This document shows positions 14,711 to 20,597 of a stretch of DNA of 20,597 nucleotides, piece after piece (the stretch's first letter is position 1; each line of letters opens with the position of its first letter). A model generated the notes under the pieces. The model was not told the DNA's origin, ran no database searches, and was given only the letters and a program-made list of their open reading frames with translations. The translations under genes and the position numbers were made by a program. The DNA comes from a virus. The stretch covers positions 1-20,597 of the IMG/VR virus record IMGVR_UViG_3300000101_000022, one strand, 5' to 3'.

Positions 14711-17700
14711 TGGCGTATGAAAATAACCAGTCAGATTTTCCATTACCAGCAGGTGGTAATGAAGGAAGTCGTAAAAGTGAGAACTTACTTCCTAAGTACT
14801 TTAGAACTGATGCTAACAGTAAATTTTTACAAGCAACATTAGATCAATTAGTACAGCCAGGCGTTGCAGAAAAACTTAACGGTTACTACGGCAGACAAAT
14901 ATCTAAAGCATACAATGCTGACGATAATTATGTAGGCGATATATCTACACAAAGAGAAAATTATCAGTTTGAACCTGTAACACTTATAAAAGATGAATTA
15001 GATAATGTTACATTTTATAAAGACTATAATGACTATCTAAATCAAATTAAAAGTTTTGGTGGCAACACAGAAAATCAAGAAGTATTAAACTCGCAAGAAT
15101 ATTATGCTTGGCAACCGCATGTTGACTGGGATAAGTTTAGTAACTTCCGCGAATACTATTGGTTACCATATGGACCACAAACTGTAAGGATTGCAGGACA
15201 AGAACGTGGCGTAGAAAGTACTGTTGAAGTATCGTTATTTAATAACGTAGACAACGTTGCATATAAGTTTTCATCAGATGAATTAGTAAACAATCCAACA
15301 CTTATTTTATACAAAGGTCAAACATACACATTTGACATTGATGCAATCGGCACACCAATTACATTTAAAACAAAAAGAACATTAGAATCTAGTTTTAATT
15401 ACAATGACGGTGTTAGTGCCCAAGGCGTTGAAAAAGGTACAGTAACATTTCAAGTAGATGTTAATGCTCCTGAAGTATTATACTACGTTGCAGAAAATGA
15501 CATTAATAATAGTGGCCTAATACAAATTAAAGACATAGATGAAAATACAGACATAGATGTTGAAAAAGAAATACTAGGTAAAAAGAAATACAAAAGTTCA
15601 AACGGTATACAACTATCAACAGGTATGAAAGTATCCTTTGCAGGATTTGTTACTCCTGAAAAATACGCAACAGGCGATTGGTATGTTGAAGGCGTTGGTA
15701 GTAATATTAAATTAGTACCTGAAAACGAACTTTCAATTCCGGGTTCATATTCAGATAACAGAGATGTTGCATTTGATACAAATGCATTTGATAGATTGCC
15801 ATTTGCTAATGCTAACGGATATCCTGCTACAAAAGACTACATTATAGTTAATCGTAGCAGTAATGATAGAAACATGTGGAGTAGATATAATAGATGGTTC
15901 CACAAAAATGTAATTGAAGAGTCTGCTAGAATAAATGGTCAAGAAGTTGACATTGATCAAAATGCAAGAGCAACAAGACCTATTATTGAATTTAATGCAA
16001 ACTTAAAATTATTTAACTTTGGTACTTCAACTAAAAATAACGTAAACGTTATTGATACATTTACAAAAGATATATTTTCAACAGTTGAAGGCGCAGTAGG
16101 TTATAATATAGACGGCATTGATCTTGTAGAAGGCATGCGTGTGTTATTTACTGCTGAAGAAGACATTCGTGAAAGCGGTAAAATATTTAAAGTTAAATTT
16201 ATTACACAAAAAGGTCGCAGACAAATTAGTTTAATTGAAGAACCTGATACTGCTCCTTTAGAAAACGAAACTGTATTAGCTCTTGATGGACTAGAATACA
16301 AAGGTCGTATGTTTTATTACGATGGCAACACATGGAATTTAACACAAGAAAAAACTAAAGTAAATCAACCACCATTGTTTGATTTGTTTGATTCAAGTGG
16401 TATTAGTTATGGCGACAGTTCTACATATCCTAACTCTACGTTTGCAGGTAATAAAGTTTTTAGTTATCGCGAAGGTACAGGAACTAATGATTCACAACTA
16501 GGCTTTCCTATTACATACAGAAGTATTGAAAATATTGGTGACATAGTTTTTGATTTTAATTTACTTAACAGTAGTTTTACATATACTGATGCAACATTTG
16601 AAACAGTAACAGCATCAACTGATGTGTGTACATTACAGCAATACAAAACAAGAACAGACTACAGTAGTGTCAACGGTTGGATAAAAGCAAATACACAAAG
16701 TACACAAAGAGTTTTACGACAGTACGTAGCAACTAATAATCAAACTAGTTTTGTAGTTGACGTATTTGATAATAGTTCGTCATTAAGTGATTTAGACGTT
16801 AAAGTTACAGTAAACAACAACTTAAAATTTGAAACTACAGACTATGTATTTGATAAAACTGAAACAAATGTAATTGTTAGATTTAACACAGCACTTACAA
16901 AAGATGATGTAGTTGTTTTTAGATGCCGTTCAAGTGCTACTAAAAATGCAAACGGTATATATGAATTACCAATTAACTTAGAACGTAATCCACTTAACAA
17001 TGATATTACAACATTTACACTAGGTGAAGTTAACGATCATGTAACAAGTATTGTACAAGAAGTAAATGAGTTCTTTGGTGTACACCCTGGACCAGGAAAT
17101 TTAAGAGACATTGGAAACTTGTCTACATTTGGTAAAAAGTTTGTACAGCATAGTGGCCCAACAAACCTTGCATTATATCATATTACAGATAAGAGTGCAA
17201 ACATTATTAAAGCAATTGACTTTAACAGACGTGAGTATGCTAAGTTTAAAAGATTGTTTATTCAAACATCATTAGGTTTAGGATTTGACGGAACACCTAA
17301 AGCACATGTTGATTTAATATTTGCAGAACTTAATAAAAACAAAACAAGTAACTTACCGTTTTACTTTAGTGATATGGTACCTACAGGTGGCGCAAGAACA
17401 ATTACTTACGATGCAATACCAGGTAATGTATATTATGCACTAAATGCAATATATAACATAACTGAACCAAGTGTAAAAGCAGTTACAGTATACATAGATG
17501 ATGAACAATTAGTATTTGGTCAAGACTATACTTTTAACACAGATGGCTTTTGTGAAATTACAAAAGAACTTACTGCTGGTCAAGTAATTACAATTAACGA
17601 ATATGAAACTACTGACGGATCATACGTTCCGCCAACTCCAACTAAGTTAGGTTTGTATCCAAAGTTTGCTCCTGTTAAATTTATTGACAATTCATACACT

Positions 17701-20597
17701 GAGCCAACAGAAGTAATTCAAGGACATGATGGATCTATAACAAAAGCATATGGCGATTTTAGAGATGACTTAATACTTGAATTCGAAAAAAGAATTTATA
17801 ATAATATTAGAACTAATTACAATTCAGATATTATTGACATACACGATTTTATTCCAGGAACATATAGAAATACAACTGTAACTAAAGAAAACATTGATAA
17901 CGTAATGCTTAAAGACTTTGCGTCTTGGTTAACAAACATTGACGATGTTGACTATACAGCATTTGACTTTTACAATAGAAGCAATTCATTCTCCTATAAC
18001 TATAGTTCAATGCAGTCTCCATTAGACACAGCGTTACCAGGTTATTGGAGAGGAGTATATAAACAAGCATACGATACTGATCGTCCACATACTCATCCAT
18101 GGGAAATGATAGGACTAACAAGTAAGCCCGACTGGTGGGAAACAGTTTATGGTCCTGCTCCTTACACAAGTAATAACTTGTTACTATGGGAAGACTTAGA
18201 AAAAGGTATTATTGCAAAGCCGGGTGTAAACAAAGTTGTATTAGAAAAATACAAAAGACCTGGACTTACAACACATATTCCTGTAAATGATTTAGGACAG
18301 CTATTAAGTCCATTAGATTCAGGCTATGCTAAAAACTATGTAAATGGTTTAACAAGAGCTTCGTTTGTATTTGGTGACGAAGCACCAGTAGAAACTGCTT
18401 GGCGCAGAAGTTCAGAATATGCTTACTCATTATTTAAAGCCTGGATGTTAAATCAACCTACAAAAATTATTGGACTAGGTTTTGATAGACTAAGAACTAT
18501 AAGAGATAATTCAAATCAAATTGTATATTCTACAACTAGTAAGCGTATGCGTTTAGTAGATTTAGTATATCCAAATAATAGTACAACAGGTTCAGACTCA
18601 GTAAGAGTGTTTACATCAGGCTTTGTAAACTTTGTTGCAAACTATCTTGCAAGTAATGTTGTATCTAATTATGAAACATATCAAAGCAATGTTGCGAGTA
18701 TTACAAACCAAGTTGCATTTAAAGTAGGCGGCTTTACAGACAAGAGTAAATTTAATTTATTACTTGATAGTAGAACTCCTTTAAACCAAGGTAACGTTTT
18801 TGTTCCAGAAGAAAACTATCAAGTTACACTACAAACAAGTAGCCCAATTGATGTTGTTACTTACAGTGGTGTTGTAATTGAAAAAGCATCAGCAGGTTAT
18901 ATTATTAGAGGATACGATTCTTCTAATCCAAGTTTTAAATATTACAAATATGTGCCTAATCAAAATGACCCATTAGTAAATGTTGGCGGAGTAAGTGATT
19001 CGTTTATTGAATGGGATTCAGGCAAACGTTATGTTGCAGACGGAGTTGTAAAGTATCAAGAAACTTTTTATAGAGTTACTACAGCACATACTAGTGATAC
19101 AATTTTTGATCAATCAAAATTCGCTAAACTTCCAGACTTACCAGTTGTTGGCGGGCGTTCTGCACAGTTTAGAACAAGATTTGATTCTAGATTTGTAAAA
19201 CAATTACCATACGGAACATTATTAAGAACAACACAAGAAGTTGTTGACTTTTTATTAGGTTACGGAGACTATTTACAAAAAGCAGGATTTGTATTTGATA
19301 ATTTTAATCCTACTTTAGAAGCAGTTGAAAATTGGAAATTAAGTGCAAAAGAATTTATGTTCTGGACATTACAAAACTGGGACGCAGGAAGTTTAATTAC
19401 TGTAAGTCCTTCAGCACAACGTATTGAGTTTTCAACTTCCTATGCAGTAGTAGATGATATATTTGATCCATTTTATGAATACGGGTTAGTATCTGCAAAC
19501 GGTACAAAGTTAAGAAAAGAATTTGTAAACATTTTAAGAACAAATGAAAATACTTTTTCACTTACAGTTAAAAATACAGCAGATGGAATATATGCTTTAA
19601 AACTTCCGTTAGTACAAAAAGAACATGTTGTTGTACTTGATAACCAAACTGTATTTAAAGATATTATTTACGATCTAGAAGCAGGTTATAGACAAGAACG
19701 TATTCGTGTACTAGGTTACAGGACTGCTGATTGGGCAGGCGGCTTAAACATTCCAGGCTTTATATATGATGATGCTATTGTTACAACTTGGCAACAATGG
19801 AAAGACTATGCAATCGGCGATGCTGTTAAGTATAAAGAATTTTATTATGCGGCCATTACAAAAGTTACAGGCTCAGAATTATTTGTTGACAGTCAATGGT
19901 ACAGACTAGAAAAAAAACCTCAAAGTAAATTACTTACTAACCTTGAATACAAAACAAATCAGTTTGCAGATTTTTATGATCTTGATACAGACAACTTTGA
20001 TGTTAACCAACAAGAAATTGCACAGCATTTAATTGGTTATCAGAAGCGTGAATACTTAGCAAACATTATTAATGATGATGTAAGTCAGTATAAATTCTAT
20101 CAAGGAATGATTGCAGACAAAGGAACTAAAAATGTTCTTACAAAATTGTTTGATGCATTAAGTAGTGCAGATAAAGAGAGTTTAGAATTTTATGAAGAGT
20201 GGGCTGTTAGATCAGGACAGTACGGTGCCAGTGACGGTTTTGAAGAATTAGAATTTTTATTAGACGAAGAACAGTTTCAATTAAGTCCACAGCCAATTCT
20301 ATTAACAGAAACAATACCAGATGACGTATCAGATTTAATTTATCGCCAACTACCAGGAAGCGTATTTGTAGCACCTAATGGTTATGCACATAAACCGTTT
20401 CCAGTAAAATATGTAAATGATCCAGAATTAAAAACTGCTGGTTATGTAAGACAAGAAGATGTAAACTATACTGTAAAAACATTTGATGACATATTAAATA
20501 TTGATCATACTATTATAAAACAAGGACAGTATGTTTGGGTAACATTTGATAAAAATGATTGGAATGTATACAAATATACAGATACACCTTGTACTAT
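14710..20597 (+). CDS. Giant baseplate protein, partial (gp7-position analogue)
   Basis: An open frame of more than 1,960 codons that runs off the right edge. The start overlaps the gp6 stop as TAATG. It belongs to a family of very long virion proteins that follow gp6 in marine T4-like phages. The N-terminus is characteristic: PKYFRTDANSKFLQATLDQL (28-47), NGYYGRQISKAY and WQPHVDWDKFSNFREYYWLPYG (134-155). A cupredoxin-like domain spans about 194-276 (LYKGQTYTFDID ... VLYYVAEND) without His, Cys or Met ligands. PHTHPWEMIGLTSKPDWWE lies near 1126-1144. Two related 40-residue modules lie at 1435-1474 and 1694-1733. T4 has the wedge protein gp7 (1,032 residues) after gp6, so a wedge role is inferred from position only. 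No frameshift is visible. Confidence 0.8.
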   Translation, partial: MAYENNQSDFPLPAGGNEGSRKSENLLPKYFRTDANSKFLQATLDQLVQPGVAEKLNGYYGRQISKAYNADDNYVGDISTQRENYQFEPVTLIKDELDNVTFYKDYNDYLNQIKSFGGNTENQEVLNSQEYYAWQPHVDWDKFSNFREYYWLPYGPQTVRIAGQERGVESTVEVSLFNNVDNVAYKFSSDELVNNPTLILYKGQTYTFDIDAIGTPITFKTKRTLESSFNYNDGVSAQGVEKGTVTFQVDVNAPEVLYYVAENDINNSGLIQIKDIDENTDIDVEKEILGKKKYKSSNGIQLSTGMKVSFAGFVTPEKYATGDWYVEGVGSNIKLVPENELSIPGSYSDNRDVAFDTNAFDRLPFANANGYPATKDYIIVNRSSNDRNMWSRYNRWFHKNVIEESARINGQEVDIDQNARATRPIIEFNANLKLFNFGTSTKNNVNVIDTFTKDIFSTVEGAVGYNIDGIDLVEGMRVLFTAEEDIRESGKIFKVKFITQKGRRQISLIEEPDTAPLENETVLALDGLEYKGRMFYYDGNTWNLTQEKTKVNQPPLFDLFDSSGISYGDSSTYPNSTFAGNKVFSYREGTGTNDSQLGFPITYRSIENIGDIVFDFNLLNSSFTYTDATFETVTASTDVCTLQQYKTRTDYSSVNGWIKANTQSTQRVLRQYVATNNQTSFVVDVFDNSSSLSDLDVKVTVNNNLKFETTDYVFDKTETNVIVRFNTALTKDDVVVFRCRSSATKNANGIYELPINLERNPLNNDITTFTLGEVNDHVTSIVQEVNEFFGVHPGPGNLRDIGNLSTFGKKFVQHSGPTNLALYHITDKSANIIKAIDFNRREYAKFKRLFIQTSLGLGFDGTPKAHVDLIFAELNKNKTSNLPFYFSDMVPTGGARTITYDAIPGNVYYALNAIYNITEPSVKAVTVYIDDEQLVFGQDYTFNTDGFCEITKELTAGQVITINEYETTDGSYVPPTPTKLGLYPKFAPVKFIDNSYTEPTEVIQGHDGSITKAYGDFRDDLILEFEKRIYNNIRTNYNSDIIDIHDFIPGTYRNTTVTKENIDNVMLKDFASWLTNIDDVDYTAFDFYNRSNSFSYNYSSMQSPLDTALPGYWRGVYKQAYDTDRPHTHPWEMIGLTSKPDWWETVYGPAPYTSNNLLLWEDLEKGIIAKPGVNKVVLEKYKRPGLTTHIPVNDLGQLLSPLDSGYAKNYVNGLTRASFVFGDEAPVETAWRRSSEYAYSLFKAWMLNQPTKIIGLGFDRLRTIRDNSNQIVYSTTSKRMRLVDLVYPNNSTTGSDSVRVFTSGFVNFVANYLASNVVSNYETYQSNVASITNQVAFKVGGFTDKSKFNLLLDSRTPLNQGNVFVPEENYQVTLQTSSPIDVVTYSGVVIEKASAGYIIRGYDSSNPSFKYYKYVPNQNDPLVNVGGVSDSFIEWDSGKRYVADGVVKYQETFYRVTTAHTSDTIFDQSKFAKLPDLPVVGGRSAQFRTRFDSRFVKQLPYGTLLRTTQEVVDFLLGYGDYLQKAGFVFDNFNPTLEAVENWKLSAKEFMFWTLQNWDAGSLITVSPSAQRIEFSTSYAVVDDIFDPFYEYGLVSANGTKLRKEFVNILRTNENTFSLTVKNTADGIYALKLPLVQKEHVVVLDNQTVFKDIIYDLEAGYRQERIRVLGYRTADWAGGLNIPGFIYDDAIVTTWQQWKDYAIGDAVKYKEFYYAAITKVTGSELFVDSQWYRLEKKPQSKLLTNLEYKTNQFADFYDLDTDNFDVNQQEIAQHLIGYQKREYLANIINDDVSQYKFYQGMIADKGTKNVLTKLFDALSSADKESLEFYEEWAVRSGQYGASDGFEELEFLLDEEQFQLSPQPILLTETIPDDVSDLIYRQLPGSVFVAPNGYAHKPFPVKYVNDPELKTAGYVRQEDVNYTVKTFDDILNIDHTIIKQGQYVWVTFDKNDWNVYKYTDTPCT
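19012..19131 (+). repeat. Carbohydrate-binding-like module, copy 1 (protein repeat)
   Basis: Residues 1435-1474 of the giant protein, with the pattern W...K.Y.....VKY.E..Y...T..T....F..S....L. It aligns without gaps to the copy at 19789-19908, with 13 identical residues of 40. The aromatic spacing recalls CBM5/12 chitin-binding modules, but that is inference. Confidence 0.6.
19789..19908 (+). repeat. Carbohydrate-binding-like module, copy 2 (protein repeat)
   Basis: Residues 1694-1733 of the giant protein, including WKDYAIGDAVKYKEFYYAA and DSQWYRL. This copy is closer to the CBM5/12 pattern (Y..GD.V.Y...YY.A......S.W..L) than copy 1, in which the second Trp is Phe. Confidence 0.6.

Noticed and set aside
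1-20597. tRNAs, CRISPR arrays, insertion sequences and attachment sites.
   Set aside because: No tRNA T-loop signature with matching stems, no regularly spaced repeats, no transposase and no integrase or duplicated attachment core were found.

Overview
This window is part of the genome of a T4-like contractile-tailed phage (myovirus). The evidence is gene content: T4-type recombination nuclease genes 46 and 47, a T4-type late sigma factor (gene 55), and baseplate genes in a T4-related order (48/54-type, 53, a large candidate hub protein, 5, 25, 6, then a giant wedge-like protein). The DNA is AT-rich and the baseplate proteins look like the long versions known from marine T4-like phages of cyanobacteria and alphaproteobacteria. 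No photosynthesis genes or tRNAs are present, so the host cannot be named from this window.

Left arm, minus strand (about 4455 to 111): gp55, then gp47, gp46, a small basic protein and a GIY-YIG-like nuclease. gp47, gp46 and the small gene are joined by ATGA overlaps, so they form one translationally coupled operon. Two promoters of host sigma70 type drive this arm. One upstream of gp55 matches the consensus exactly (TTGACA, 17-base spacer, TATAAT). One upstream of gp47 (TTGACC, 17 bases, TATTAT) overlaps the stop codon of gp55. These look like early or middle genes read by host RNA polymerase.

Right arm, plus strand (4531 to the right edge): baseplate structural genes, packed with almost no spacing. 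Three junctions have the form TAATG, where stop and start share a base. The ribosome binding site in each case is written inside a glycine-rich C-terminal tail of the upstream protein. TAAATA-type late promoter motifs lie before the first gene (4507-4514) and before gp6 (11098-11105 and 11123-11130). The late sigma factor made on the left arm should recognise them.

The logic appears to be an early-to-late switch centred on the 75-base gap 4456-4530. Host polymerase reads leftward to make gp55 and the recombination nuclease; gp55 then directs rightward transcription of the tail baseplate. The most notable protein features are a gp5 spike with a GH19 chitinase-type lytic domain at its C-terminus instead of the internal T4 lysozyme, a gp6 almost twice T4 length with an EF-hand-like loop, a gp55 with a long insertion and no visible clamp-binding tail, and an unfinished giant protein (over 1,960 residues) with a cupredoxin-like domain and a duplicated 40-residue module. 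I did not find a wholly new defence or mobile system here.
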